Assembly: GCF_001042985.1 (NCBI RefSeq)
Contig: NZ_JYKY01000003.1
Location: 217,758 to 281,757, forward strand
DNA length: 64,000 bases
From: Pseudomonas lundensis
Lineage (GTDB): Bacteria; Pseudomonadota; Gammaproteobacteria; Pseudomonadales; Pseudomonadaceae
Direction of reading: 5' to 3'
Part shown: one piece after another, positions 1-8,521 of the stretch
Numbering within the stretch: position 1 is the first letter of the stretch
Layout of the letters: each line of letters begins with the position of its first letter
Made by a program: the position numbers and the translations under genes
Notes under the pieces: model-generated
Database searches by the model: none
Told to the model about the DNA's origin: nothing
The model's input: only the letters and a program-made list of their open reading frames with translations

Positions 1-2
1 AC

Positions 3-587
3 GCTCTGATTTCAGTGCTTCGTGTCCTGATTGGTGTGAACGCCCGCTGGGAGAGCCCTCCCGACCTGACCCGCCAGCGCATCTATTTCGCCAACCACAC
101 CAGCCATATGGACACACTGGCCATCATTGCGGCCCTCCCGCAAGAGGCTCGCCGTAATGTGAAGCCGGTGGCCGCAGCCGACTATTGGGGCAAGAACGCA
201 TTTCTTTCGTACATTTCAAAAAAAGGGCTGAATGCCGTATTGATTGAGCGTAAGCCAGACGCCGGTAAACCCGCGCTGGAGCCCATATTCGACGTGCTGC
301 ACGCCGGGCACTCCATCATTTTCTTTCCGGAAGGAACGCGCTCCTGCCAAGCCCTGCCGGGCGATTTCAAATCGGGTCTGTTCCGGTTGAGCGAAACGTT
401 CCCAGATGTCGACCTGGTGCCCGTTTATTTGGAAAACCTTCATCGCTCAATGCCTAAAGGCAAACATTTCCCCCTGCCCATTATCTGCACCATCAGGATC
501 GGCAATCCGCTGCCCACCATCGCTGGCGAAGAGAAACAGCTATTCCTTGAGCGGGCGCGCGATGCCATCGTGAGGTTATCCAAATGA
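3..587 (+). CDS. PlsC-type 1-acylglycerol-3-phosphate acyltransferase, probably 5'-truncated by window edge
   Basis: This lysophospholipid acyltransferase family protein would transfer an acyl chain to lysophosphatidate at the inner membrane. The reading frame shows the acyltransferase HX4D motif (NHTSHMD) near the N-terminus and the FPEGTRS substrate-binding motif about 80 residues later, in family order. A GTG at 15 could serve as a start, but the frame is open to the window edge and the protein begins very close to the catalytic motif, so the true start probably lies upstream. Its stop overlaps the start of the next gene (ATGA), so the two are co-translated. With the CDP-diacylglycerol synthase homologue downstream it forms a second phospholipid-synthesis pair, separate from the housekeeping plsC at 48.3 kb. 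The family call is secure; the exact acceptor is inferred. Confidence 0.85.
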   Translation, partial: ALISVLRVLIGVNARWESPPDLTRQRIYFANHTSHMDTLAIIAALPQEARRNVKPVAAADYWGKNAFLSYISKKGLNAVLIERKPDAGKPALEPIFDVLHAGHSIIFFPEGTRSCQALPGDFKSGLFRLSETFPDVDLVPVYLENLHRSMPKGKHFPLPIICTIRIGNPLPTIAGEEKQLFLERARDAIVRLSK

Positions 588-1528
588 CATTTGAAACCAA
601 GTTTCTGTGGTTCTTTGCCGGGCTTGCCAGTCTGCTGGTCATCGCCTCGATCATCGGTCATGTACTGGCCAGGCGCGCGACCACCGAGCATGGCGTGGAA
701 ACGGTCGAAAACCTGAATCAGCGTGTGAATGCGTGGTGGGGGATGGTGATTGTTTTCTTTACCTCCTACCTGCTCGGCAGTCATGCAACCGTCATTCTTT
801 TCGGTTTCATTTCTCTGTTAGCGCTCCGAGAGTTCATCACGTTGGCCCCCACCAAAAGAGGCGACCATAACGCGCTGTTTGTCGCCTTTTTCATCCTTAT
901 ACCGCTGCAATATGTGCTGATCGCTACCCATTGGTATTCGATGTTTACGCTATTGATCCCGGTGTATGCCTTTCTACTGCTACCCGCGATTGCGGTACTG
1001 AGTCAGGACACCGACGGGTTTTTGGAGCGCACGGCAAAAATCCAGTGGGGGGTGATGATCTGCATTTTCTGCATTAGCCACGCACCCGCGCTGTTAATGC
1101 TGGATCTGGAGGGGTTTGAGGGGCAAAACGCGTTGCTGTTGTTCTATATGGTGTTTGTGGTGCAGATGAGTGATGTCCTGCAGTACGTGTTTGGCAAGCT
1201 CTTTGGCAAACACAAAGTCGCGCCACAGGTCAGTCCTTCAAAAACCGTTGAGGGTCTGGTGGGCGGCGGTCTGGCGGCGACCCTGATTGGCGGGGGCATG
1301 TTTTGGCTGACCCCCTTCAATTTTTGGCAATCACTGTTGATGGCCTTTGTGATCGTGGTGATGGGGTTTGTCGGCGGGCTGGTCATGTCGGCCATCAAGC
1401 GAAGCCTGAGCGCCAAAGATTGGGGCACATTGATCAAAGGCCACGGCGGGATGCTCGACAGAATGGACTCGATTTGCTTTGCGGCGCCGATCTTCTTTCA
1501 CCTGACACGCTACTTCTTCTCGGCCTGA
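584..1528 (+). CDS. Phosphatidate cytidylyltransferase (CdsA/YnbB family)
   Basis: This integral membrane enzyme should make CDP-diacylglycerol from phosphatidate and CTP. It is 314 residues and mostly hydrophobic. Near the C-terminus it carries the complete CdsA signature: S-x-x-K-R, four residues, K-D-W-G, then GHGGMLDRMD, whose acidic residues bind the metal. The start overlaps the stop of the upstream acyltransferase by four bases, so product and substrate are made from one message: the acyltransferase makes phosphatidate and this enzyme activates it. Housekeeping CdsA in pseudomonads normally sits by the lpxD/dxr genes, so this is likely an accessory YnbB-like paralogue. Confidence 0.9.
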   Translation: MTFETKFLWFFAGLASLLVIASIIGHVLARRATTEHGVETVENLNQRVNAWWGMVIVFFTSYLLGSHATVILFGFISLLALREFITLAPTKRGDHNALFVAFFILIPLQYVLIATHWYSMFTLLIPVYAFLLLPAIAVLSQDTDGFLERTAKIQWGVMICIFCISHAPALLMLDLEGFEGQNALLLFYMVFVVQMSDVLQYVFGKLFGKHKVAPQVSPSKTVEGLVGGGLAATLIGGGMFWLTPFNFWQSLLMAFVIVVMGFVGGLVMSAIKRSLSAKDWGTLIKGHGGMLDRMDSICFAAPIFFHLTRYFFSA

Positions 1529-1532
1529 AAGC

Positions 1533-1572
1533 CGCCCGGTGGTCGCACCGCAATAGCGACCACAGGGCGTTT
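1533..1572. terminator. Hairpin between convergent genes
   Basis: CGCCC-G-GTGGTCGC at 1533-1546 pairs with GCGACCAC-A-GGGCG at 1556-1569, giving 13 base pairs with one G/A mismatch and a nine-base loop. It lies between the convergent cytidylyltransferase and zinc-ribbon genes. The T tract after it is only three bases, so termination is plausible but not certain. Confidence 0.45.
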
Positions 1573-1576
1573 GGCG

Positions 1577-1855
1577 TTAAGGCTTTTTCAACTTCGGATT
1601 GGGAAAGAATTGCACCGCCTGAACCTTGGGATCAGGCGTTTTATTCAAGGCCGAGGTATTGACCCGCGTCCCCAATTCCTTGGGTATCGACAGGCCTTGC
1701 TCATTCAAGGTGTCCGAATAACCGCATGCCACACATTCGCGGTGTGGCACGTCGTTTTCATTCCACATCATCAATTTGTCAGGCTCGCTGCACGCCGGGC
1801 AAACTGCCCCGGCGATAAAGCGTTTTTTGGTTTTGATCACGGGTGCATCGCTCAT
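1577..1855 (-). CDS. YheV-type zinc-ribbon protein
   Basis: A 92-residue protein with two Cys pairs (CPAC near residue 19, CVAC near residue 41) forming a predicted zinc ribbon. The lysine- and proline-rich C-terminus looks unstructured. The ATG overlaps the stop of prlC (ATGA), so it is translated from the prlC message. This prlC-linked arrangement is typical of gammaproteobacteria, where the protein is annotated as a YheV-family putative metal-binding protein. Its biochemical role is not known; a link to the peptidase is suggested only by the gene pairing. Confidence 0.8.
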   Translation of the reverse strand: MSDAPVIKTKKRFIAGAVCPACSEPDKLMMWNENDVPHRECVACGYSDTLNEQGLSIPKELGTRVNTSALNKTPDPKVQAVQFFPNPKLKKP

Positions 1856-3903
1856 GCTGCCGAACCCTCGGTCAGGCCGCTGTGACGCAACAGCGCGTCA
1901 ATCGATGGCTCACGGCCACGGAAATCCTTGAACAGCTCCATCGGCGCTTTGGAGCCCCCGCGGGCCAGAATCGCCTGACGGAATGCCTTGCCGGTGTGCG
2001 GGTTGAACACGCCTTCTTCTTCAAAGCGCGAGAACGCGTCCGCCGACAGCACTTCGGCCCACTTGTAGCTGTAATAGCCCGCCGCGTAACCGCCCGCGAA
2101 GATGTGCGCAAAACTGTTCGGGAAGCGGTTATACGCCGGTGGGCGCATGACCGAAACCTCATCGCGGATGCCGTCGAGCACTTGAGCCACGCTGCGGCCG
2201 TCACCGTGGGTAGCGTGCAGTTCGAAGTCGAACAGCGAGAATTCCAGCTGGCGAACCATCATCAGGCCGGACTGGAAATTCTTGGCCGCGAGCATTTTTT
2301 GCAGCAAGTCTTGCGGCAAAGCTTCGCCGGTTTCGTAGTGACCGGAAATCAGCGCCAGGCCTTCAGGCTCCCAGCACCAGTTTTCCATGAACTGACTCGG
2401 CAGCTCGACCGCATCCCACGCCACGCCATTGATGCCGGACACGCCCGAGTGTTCGATCTCGGTCAGCATGTGGTGCAAGCCGTGACCGAACTCGTGGAAC
2501 AGGGTGGTCACTTCGTCGTGTGTCAGCAAAGCAGGCTTGCCCGCCACTGCCGGGGTGAAGTTGCACACCAGGTTCGCCACCGGGCTTTGCAACACGCCAG
2601 CCGCCGTGCGGCGACGATCGCGGGCGCCGTCCATCCACGCACCGCCGCGCTTGTTGGCGCGGGCGTACAGGTCAAAGAAGAAACGCCCGATGTGCTGGCC
2701 GTTTTCCTTGATTTCAAACAGGCGAACGTCCGGGTGCCAGGTGTCGAAACCTTTGAGTTCAACGATGTCGATGCCGTACAGGGTATGCACGATGTCGAAC
2801 AGGCCCTTGAGCACTTTGTCGATCGGGAAGTAAGCGCGCAGGGTTTCCTGAGACACGCTGTAGCGCTGCTCGCGCAGCTTCTCGCCGAAGAATCCGGTGT
2901 CCCAGCTTTTGAGTTCCGGGCAGCCCTGTTCGGCGGCATAGGCTTGCAGCTGCTCCAGGTCACGCGCGGCAAACGGCTTGCTGCGCTTGGCCAGATCACG
3001 CAGGAAGGTCAGCACCTGGTCCGGGGTCTCGGCCATTTTGGTGGCCAGGCTCAGCTCGGCAAAACTGCCGAAGCCCAGCAATTGCGCCAACTCCTGGCGC
3101 AGGTCGAGGATTTCTTCCATCACCGGGCCGTTATCGAACGTACCGGCATTCGGGCCTTGATCCGATGCGCGGGTGCAGTACGCCGCGTAGACTTCTTCGC
3201 GCAGCGCGCGGTCTTCGGCGTAGGTCATGACTGGGTAGTAGCTCGGGAATTCGAGGGTAATCAGCCAGCCGTCCAGCCCTTTGGCTTGAGCCGCTGCCGC
3301 CATTTGCGCCTTGGCCGACTCGGTCAGGCCCGCCAGGGCCGCTTCGTCAGTGATGTGCTTGGTCCAGGCTTGCGTGGCATCCAGCAGTTGGTTGGAAAAC
3401 TTGCTGCCCAGCTCGGACAGCTTGCTCTGCACCTCGGCGTAGCGCTTTTGCTTGTCGTGCGGCAGGTCGATACCCGACAGACGGAAATCGCGCAGCGAGT
3501 GCTCCAGAATGGTCAGTTGCGCCTGATCGAAGTCAGCGACGTGCGGGCTGTGCGCGAGGGCTTCGAACGCTTGGAACAGCTCGCGGTTCTGGCCCATCTC
3601 GGTCGAATAGGCACTCAAGGCAGGCAAACATGCCTCGTAGGCAGCCCGCAGTTCGGCGCTGTTACACACGGCATTGAGGTGGCTGACCGGGCTCCAGGCA
3701 GCGCCCAGCCGGTCGTTCAGCTCATCCATGGCCAGCACCAGACCTTCCCATGTCGGGTTTTGGCCTTGGTCTTGAAGAATTTTTTCGATGCCGGCGCGGT
3801 TGTCAGCGAGGATCTGCTCGATGGCCGGCTGCACGTGCTCAGGACGGATCGCCGAGAACGGCGGCAGGTCGTAGGGCTGCAATAGAGGGTTGTTCTCGCT
3901 CAC
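1852..3903 (-). CDS. prlC: Oligopeptidase A (M3 metallopeptidase)
   Basis: A cytosolic zinc oligopeptidase that degrades short peptides, including cleaved signal peptides. The thimet-oligopeptidase motif HEFGH is present near residue 460, with the downstream Glu helix about 28 residues later as the third ligand. I chose the GTG at 3903 (protein beginning V-SENNPLLQPYDLPP): it has an AAGGTG-type ribosome site six bases upstream and gives 683 residues, the usual size. The upstream ATG at 3930 would add nine residues and lacks a good ribosome site. It is divergent from the gamma-carbonic anhydrase gene and overlaps the zinc-ribbon gene. Confidence 0.95.
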   Translation of the reverse strand: MSENNPLLQPYDLPPFSAIRPEHVQPAIEQILADNRAGIEKILQDQGQNPTWEGLVLAMDELNDRLGAAWSPVSHLNAVCNSAELRAAYEACLPALSAYSTEMGQNRELFQAFEALAHSPHVADFDQAQLTILEHSLRDFRLSGIDLPHDKQKRYAEVQSKLSELGSKFSNQLLDATQAWTKHITDEAALAGLTESAKAQMAAAAQAKGLDGWLITLEFPSYYPVMTYAEDRALREEVYAAYCTRASDQGPNAGTFDNGPVMEEILDLRQELAQLLGFGSFAELSLATKMAETPDQVLTFLRDLAKRSKPFAARDLEQLQAYAAEQGCPELKSWDTGFFGEKLREQRYSVSQETLRAYFPIDKVLKGLFDIVHTLYGIDIVELKGFDTWHPDVRLFEIKENGQHIGRFFFDLYARANKRGGAWMDGARDRRRTAAGVLQSPVANLVCNFTPAVAGKPALLTHDEVTTLFHEFGHGLHHMLTEIEHSGVSGINGVAWDAVELPSQFMENWCWEPEGLALISGHYETGEALPQDLLQKMLAAKNFQSGLMMVRQLEFSLFDFELHATHGDGRSVAQVLDGIRDEVSVMRPPAYNRFPNSFAHIFAGGYAAGYYSYKWAEVLSADAFSRFEEEGVFNPHTGKAFRQAILARGGSKAPMELFKDFRGREPSIDALLRHSGLTEGSAA

Positions 3904-4005
3904 GTTAAGCACCTTGGCTGGAAGAAACATTGGGCCATCTTAATTACAATCGCCGCAGTCCGCAGCCCTGTGACGCCCTATTACTGCTAAAGAAGGAAGC
4001 TATTT

Positions 4006-4554
4006 GTGTCCATCCGTCCGTTCCAGCAGCACACCCCCGCATTGGGCGAACGCGCCTTCGTTGACCGTTCGGCCGTGGTGATCGGCGATGTCGAGATCGG
4101 CGCCGACAGCTCCGTCTGGCCACTGACCGTAATTCGCGGCGACATGCACCGCATCCGTATCGGCGCGCGCACCAGCGTGCAAGACGGCTGCGTGCTGCAC
4201 ATCACCCACGCCGGGCCGTTCAACCCCGACGGGTTCCCGCTGCTGATCGGGGACGACGTGACCATCGCGCACAAAGTCATGCTGCATGGCTGTACCGTGG
4301 GCAACCGCGTGCTGATCGGCATGGGCAGCATCGTGATGGACGGCGCCGTCATTGAGGACGATGTCATCGTGGGCGCAGGCAGCCTGGTGCCACCCGGCAA
4401 GCGTCTGGACAGCGGTTTTCTGTACGTTGGCAGCCCGGTCAGGCCAGTGCGTGCGCTGACCGACAAGGAAAAGGCCTTCTTCACCTACAGCGCTGGCAAC
4501 TACGTCAAACTCAAGGACCAACACTTGGCCGAAGGCTACCACCAGCCGGTTTGA
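4006..4554 (+). CDS. Gamma-class carbonic anhydrase family protein
   Basis: A 182-residue left-handed beta-helix protein built from hexapeptide repeats. The likely zinc-binding histidines appear in the stretches CVLHITHAG and TIAHKVMLHGC, the spacing seen in gamma-carbonic anhydrases of the YrdA/PaaY type. Translation starts at a GTG preceded by a strong AGAAGGAAG site. Several YrdA-type homologues show weak or no carbonic anhydrase activity, so the catalytic role is inferred. It is divergent from prlC and 32 bases upstream of a HAD phosphatase gene on the same strand, likely in one operon. Confidence 0.85.
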   Translation: MSIRPFQQHTPALGERAFVDRSAVVIGDVEIGADSSVWPLTVIRGDMHRIRIGARTSVQDGCVLHITHAGPFNPDGFPLLIGDDVTIAHKVMLHGCTVGNRVLIGMGSIVMDGAVIEDDVIVGAGSLVPPGKRLDSGFLYVGSPVRPVRALTDKEKAFFTYSAGNYVKLKDQHLAEGYHQPV

Positions 4555-4586
4555 GCCTCTTCAAGATCACGGCTTAGGAGCCTTGC

Positions 4587-5231
4587 ATGCATTACCAAAA
4601 CGTATTGTTCGACCTTGATGGCACGTTGACTGACCCGCGAGAAGGCATTACCCGTTCAATTCAGTACGGCCTGAGCAAAATGGGCATCGACGAACCTGAC
4701 CTGAGCAAACTGGAACACTTCATTGGCCCGCCTTTGCTGCAAGCGTTCATGGCCACCTATGGCTTTGACGAGGCCCGTGCCTGGGAAGCCATGGGCTTTT
4801 ACCGCGAGCGGTTTGCCGTGACCGGGCTGTATGAAAACCACGTGTTTGACGGTGTGACGCCGTTGCTGGAAGAGCTGGTCGACCAAGGTCGACAGCTGTT
4901 TATCGCCACCTCCAAGCCGCAAGTGTATGCCCGCGAAATCGCGCGTCACTTTGACTTCGCCCGCCACTTCAAAGTGATTTACGGCAGCGAGCTGGACGGC
5001 ACGCGCACCCATAAAGTCGAGCTGATCCGCCACTTGCTGACCGAGCAAGGCCTCGACCCGGCCCAGACCTTGATGATCGGCGACCGCAAGCACGACCTGA
5101 TCGGCGCCCGGGAAAATGGCCTGGATGCCGCCGCCGTTGGGTATGGCTTTGGCAGTTTTGAAGAGCTGAGCGCGTTCGCGCCCACGTACCACTTCCAGAC
5201 CCTGGCGCAACTGCATCAGGCGTTCAGGTAA
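4587..5231 (+). CDS. HAD-superfamily phosphatase (Gph/PpaX-like)
   Basis: A 214-residue haloacid dehalogenase-type hydrolase. Motif I is FDLDGTLTD at residues 8-16, motif II is the TSKP region, and the acidic motif IV GDRKHD lies near residue 168, all in the expected order with a helical cap between motifs I and II. It is closest in style to phosphoglycolate phosphatase-like proteins, but the substrate cannot be read from sequence. It probably shares a transcript with the gamma-carbonic anhydrase gene just upstream. Confidence 0.85.
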   Translation: MHYQNVLFDLDGTLTDPREGITRSIQYGLSKMGIDEPDLSKLEHFIGPPLLQAFMATYGFDEARAWEAMGFYRERFAVTGLYENHVFDGVTPLLEELVDQGRQLFIATSKPQVYAREIARHFDFARHFKVIYGSELDGTRTHKVELIRHLLTEQGLDPAQTLMIGDRKHDLIGARENGLDAAAVGYGFGSFEELSAFAPTYHFQTLAQLHQAFR

Positions 5232-5276
5232 AGGCGCTGCCGAGGTTGGGCGGGGGGGCAGGCCCCGCTCAACGCA

Positions 5277-5756
5277 TCAGCGGCTGCGTTGCTCGATCGC
5301 CTGCTGCAAATCCTTGCGCCAGCCCAGCAAAAAGCCCAATTCAACCACGACAAACAAAGGGCCGACGATCAACCCGGTCACGTCATCGATGAACGCCGGT
5401 TTGCGGCCTTCGTAGTAATGCCCCACGAACTGAATCACCCACCCCAGCACAAACAAGCCGACGCCCCAGCCCAGCCACAGCCCCGTGCTCAGGGCGGCGA
5501 GCCGATAACCGAGCCACACCGCCACCCCCATCAATACCGTCATCAGCAACCCGAGCCGTCGCTCAAGTCGCAGATAAAACACCGCGCAGGCCACCATCAG
5601 CACCAACGCTGGCGAGATGGCGGCCCACTGCGGGCGTGACAGCAGCGTCGCCACCGCAATCACGATCAGCGGAATGCCGACAAAGTGGCTCAGGATATTG
5701 CGCGTATCGCGGTGATACGCGGCGTACTGGCTCAAATGCTCGACGAGGGTTTTCAT
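5277..5756 (-). CDS. Mpo1/YGL010w-family membrane protein (DUF962)
   Basis: A 159-residue protein with about four membrane segments. It has the histidine pattern of the DUF962 family: HRDTRNILSHFVGIP near the N-terminus and QFVGHYYEGRKPAF near residue 100. Yeast Mpo1 is an Fe(II)-dependent dioxygenase in alpha-oxidation of 2-hydroxy fatty acids, so a fatty-acid role is possible; the bacterial function is inferred. I placed the start at the ATG at 5756, which has an AAAGGCGG ribosome site. The longer reading from 5852 adds a Cys-rich segment unlike the family and overlaps the ABC gene. Confidence 0.8.
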   Translation of the reverse strand: MKTLVEHLSQYAAYHRDTRNILSHFVGIPLIVIAVATLLSRPQWAAISPALVLMVACAVFYLRLERRLGLLMTVLMGVAVWLGYRLAALSTGLWLGWGVGLFVLGWVIQFVGHYYEGRKPAFIDDVTGLIVGPLFVVVELGFLLGWRKDLQQAIEQRSR

Positions 5757-5802
5757 GGCGCCGCCTTTGGGATGAACGATCAACCCAGTGTAGGCGCTTG
5801 CC

Positions 5803-6618
5803 TCACACCGCGATAAAGGCCAAGCGCACATCACGCACCTGAATGGGCGCAACCGGCGTGTAGTGATCCGCGTGGGTCAGCTCATGCAGCAGCTCTTCGC
5901 GCAGTTGATGAAACGCAAAGCTGGCGCGTTGACGCGGGTGCGGCAGGTCAACGTTGACCACCTGTTTGATCCGGCCCGGACGCGGCTCAAGCACCACCAC
6001 GCGGTCAGCCAAAAATATCGCTTCTTCCACGTCGTGGGTCACCAGCACCGTGGTGATTTTCGCCCGTGCCCGAATTGCCAGCAGCTCATCCTGCATGTGC
6101 TGACGGGTCAGGGCATCCAGCGCGCCGAACGGCTCGTCCAGCAGCAGAATCCGTGGGCTGGCCACCAACCCGCGAGCAATCGCCACACGTTGCGCCATGC
6201 CGCCCGACAACTGATGCGGAAGGGCGCGGGCGAAATCCGTCAAACCCACCAATTCGATGAACGCCGCCACCCGCTGACGGCGCTCCACGGGGCTGAGCGC
6301 TTCGTTGACCAGCCCCAGGCCGATGTTGTCCTCCACGCTGAGCCACGGGAACAACCGGTGCTCCTGAAACACAATCCCGCGTTCACTGCCCACGCCCGTG
6401 ACCGGCTTGCCATCGACTTCAATCGTGCCGTGAAAGTCGGTGTCCAGCCCCACCAGCAGGCGCAGCAAAGTCGACTTGCCGCAGCCACTGGACCCGACGA
6501 TGGCGACAAACTCACCTTCAGCGATCTGCACGTTGAAATCACGGATGGCTTCCAGTGCCGCGCCATCCACTTCGAAGGTTTTGCCCACGTGGTTAAAACT
6601 GACAATCGGTGCGTTCAT
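5803..6618 (-). CDS. atsC: Sulfate-ester/sulfonate ABC transporter ATP-binding protein
   Basis: A 271-residue ABC ATPase of the nitrate/sulfonate/taurine type. Walker A GSSGCGKST is at 43-51, signature LSGGMAQR follows at about 140, Walker B LLLDEPFGALD comes next, and the H-loop is VTHD. It would drive uptake through the fused permease encoded just upstream, whose stop overlaps this start (ATGA). The open frame extends upstream of the ATG at 6618, but that region is the permease gene in another frame. The ats assignment rests on the neighbouring atsK; SsuB or TauB would look similar by themselves. Confidence 0.88.
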   Translation of the reverse strand: MNAPIVSFNHVGKTFEVDGAALEAIRDFNVQIAEGEFVAIVGSSGCGKSTLLRLLVGLDTDFHGTIEVDGKPVTGVGSERGIVFQEHRLFPWLSVEDNIGLGLVNEALSPVERRQRVAAFIELVGLTDFARALPHQLSGGMAQRVAIARGLVASPRILLLDEPFGALDALTRQHMQDELLAIRARAKITTVLVTHDVEEAIFLADRVVVLEPRPGRIKQVVNVDLPHPRQRASFAFHQLREELLHELTHADHYTPVAPIQVRDVRLAFIAV

Positions 6619-8213
6619 GCGTGTCTCCAGCGCGTTGCGCGACGTTCCAGGCCTTGGCCAATCAGGTTCAAAGCGGCGCCGGTCAGGCCGACCAGCAGCA
6701 TGCCGCTGAAGATCGTGTCCATGCGCAGCAGTTGTTGCGCACCGATCATCAGGCTGCCGATGCCGCCGTTGGACGGCATGAAATATTCCGCGCCGATGGT
6801 GCCGAGCCACGCATAGATCAGGCTCAGGCGCAGTCCGGCGAAGATCCCCGGCGCGGCCCCCGGCAAGACCAACACGCGCACGCGCTGCCACAGGCTCAGG
6901 CGCATCACCTGCGCGGCCTCTCGCAGCAGGGGCGAAAGCGTCGCCACGCTGCGCTGGGTGGCAATAAACAGCGGAAAAAAAGCAGCCAGAGCAACGAACG
7001 CCCACTTCGACAACTCGCCCAGGCCAAACCATGCCGTGAGCAGCGGCACCCACGCGAAAATCGCAATTTGGCGCAAGGCCGACAAGCTCGGCCCGAGCAA
7101 CCGCTCACTGACACGCGACATCCCCAGCAGCACGCCCAGGCCAAACCCCAAACCGCCCCCCATCACCAGGCCACCCAGCGTGCGTTTCAGGCTCAAGGCC
7201 AGCGCCGTGGGCAAACTGCCGTCAACCAGCCCGGTCCAGGTGCTCTGCAACACCGCCAGCGGGCTGAGCAAAATCTGCGGGTCGACCCACTGCAACGCCA
7301 CTGCCAGTTGCCACACCCCGAACAACCCCAGCGGCAACCACCAGGACTCCAGGCGCTGCCAGCCTTGAGCACGGGGACCACGCGCCAATTGGGCGGTGGC
7401 CGCATGGGGCCAGTGCACCCATTTTTTATCCAGCCAGCCGATACCGCGGTCCATCACCACGCCCATCACCCCGATCACCGCGATGCACACAAACACGATG
7501 TCGAGCATAAACAGCTGCCGCGCATACACCATCAGGTAGCCGATGCCTTCGCTGGACGCCAGCAACTCCACCGCCAGTAACGACGTCCAGCCCGTGGCCA
7601 GCGCCAGCCGTAACCCGGACATGAAGCCGGGCAGGGCCGCCGGGATAATCAGGCGCCGCAACCGTACCGTCAGCGGCAAGCGCAACACCTGCGCGGCCTC
7701 GCGCAACGTGGGCTGGGCATCGCGCACGCCGATCAACGTGTGCAGGGTGACGAGCACCACGATGGCCTTGATCAGCACCACCAGTTTGAGCACTTCACCG
7801 ATGCCGAAAAACACCATGAACAGGGGAATCCACGCCAACGTCGGGATTTGCGCCAGTGCGCTGAAGGTCGGCAGCACCACGCGCTCGGCGCGGCGGCTCA
7901 ATCCCATCACCGCCCCCAGCACGGCACCGATGCTCACCCCTGCCAACCACCCCACCAGCAGGCGCTGCAAGCTGATGGCCAAATGTGCCCACAGCTCGCC
8001 GGAACCCAGTTCCAGCGCGCTTTGCCACACCAGCGAAGGCGGCGGCAGGATTTGCTCGCTCATCCATTGATTGCGGCTCGCCAGCCACCACAACGCCAGC
8101 AAGCTGAACGGCACAATCCAGGGCAATACCCGTTGATTGAAAGGGGGTGACCACACCTTGAACCCCAGCGGCGGGGCGGTCATCGGTGAATTGAGCAGCG
8201 AAGCCTTAGTCAT
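6615..8213 (-). CDS. atsB: Fused double-domain ABC permease
   Basis: An inner-membrane permease of 532 residues, twice the size of SsuC or TauC. Two full permease halves are fused in tandem, each with its own EAA loop: EAAQVLRLPLTVRLRRL in the first half and EAAQVMRLSLWQRVRVL in the second. One chain therefore replaces the usual homodimer and would pair with two copies of the ATPase. The ats operon of Pseudomonas putida S-313 encodes a comparable sulfate-ester importer. It is divergently transcribed from the binding-protein gene, with a shared 308-base regulatory region. Confidence 0.87.
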   Translation of the reverse strand: MTKASLLNSPMTAPPLGFKVWSPPFNQRVLPWIVPFSLLALWWLASRNQWMSEQILPPPSLVWQSALELGSGELWAHLAISLQRLLVGWLAGVSIGAVLGAVMGLSRRAERVVLPTFSALAQIPTLAWIPLFMVFFGIGEVLKLVVLIKAIVVLVTLHTLIGVRDAQPTLREAAQVLRLPLTVRLRRLIIPAALPGFMSGLRLALATGWTSLLAVELLASSEGIGYLMVYARQLFMLDIVFVCIAVIGVMGVVMDRGIGWLDKKWVHWPHAATAQLARGPRAQGWQRLESWWLPLGLFGVWQLAVALQWVDPQILLSPLAVLQSTWTGLVDGSLPTALALSLKRTLGGLVMGGGLGFGLGVLLGMSRVSERLLGPSLSALRQIAIFAWVPLLTAWFGLGELSKWAFVALAAFFPLFIATQRSVATLSPLLREAAQVMRLSLWQRVRVLVLPGAAPGIFAGLRLSLIYAWLGTIGAEYFMPSNGGIGSLMIGAQQLLRMDTIFSGMLLVGLTGAALNLIGQGLERRATRWRHA

Positions 8214-8521
8214 CGCAGACCTCCGTTGTCGGCTGTGTGGGCGTTATCAAACCGGTTGTAGATATTTCCGTCTGATCTATAAAACGCTCAAAAGCTGCCT
8301 ATCGGTGATAAGCACTGCTCTTTATGGCCTGTCTTTGCGCAGGCTTCCAATGCAATGCATGAATATTTTCAGTGCGATTCATGCATACCGGGCCAGCACC
8401 CGCAGGCTGCAACGCTTATTCCTTTTGGTTACTAAGTTGTGAACTCTTAGTATTTATTGTCCTGAAAATCTTCTGCCTACTTTTTGCTCCTCAAAGCCCG
8501 CCGCCTTCAGGAGCTGCAACC
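8214..8521. promoter_or_regulatory. Divergent atsB/atsR control region
   Basis: A 308-base region between divergent importer genes. It has no credible gene: the open frame running into it from the right merely extends atsR upstream. It is AT-richer than its flanks. It holds a TTATTCC-type box at 8415-8436 and a ribosome site AGGAG just before the atsR ATG. Divergent promoters controlled by one regulator are the natural reading. Confidence 0.6.
8415..8436 (+). promoter_or_regulatory. CysB-like box upstream of atsR
   Basis: CTTATTCCTTTTGGTTACTA (8415-8434) has the ATTCC...TTTGGTTA architecture recalled for CysB-activated promoters of enteric bacteria. Related TTATTCC/GGAATAA sequences occur upstream of the TonB-dependent receptor, the alpha/beta hydrolase and metQ in this island. 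The resemblance is by eye and the binding protein is inferred. Confidence 0.45.

Noticed and set aside
1843..3885. 680-codon frame on the plus strand
   Set aside because: It lies opposite prlC, whose protein has the HEFGH motif and full family similarity; long mirror frames are common in GC-rich Pseudomonas genes.
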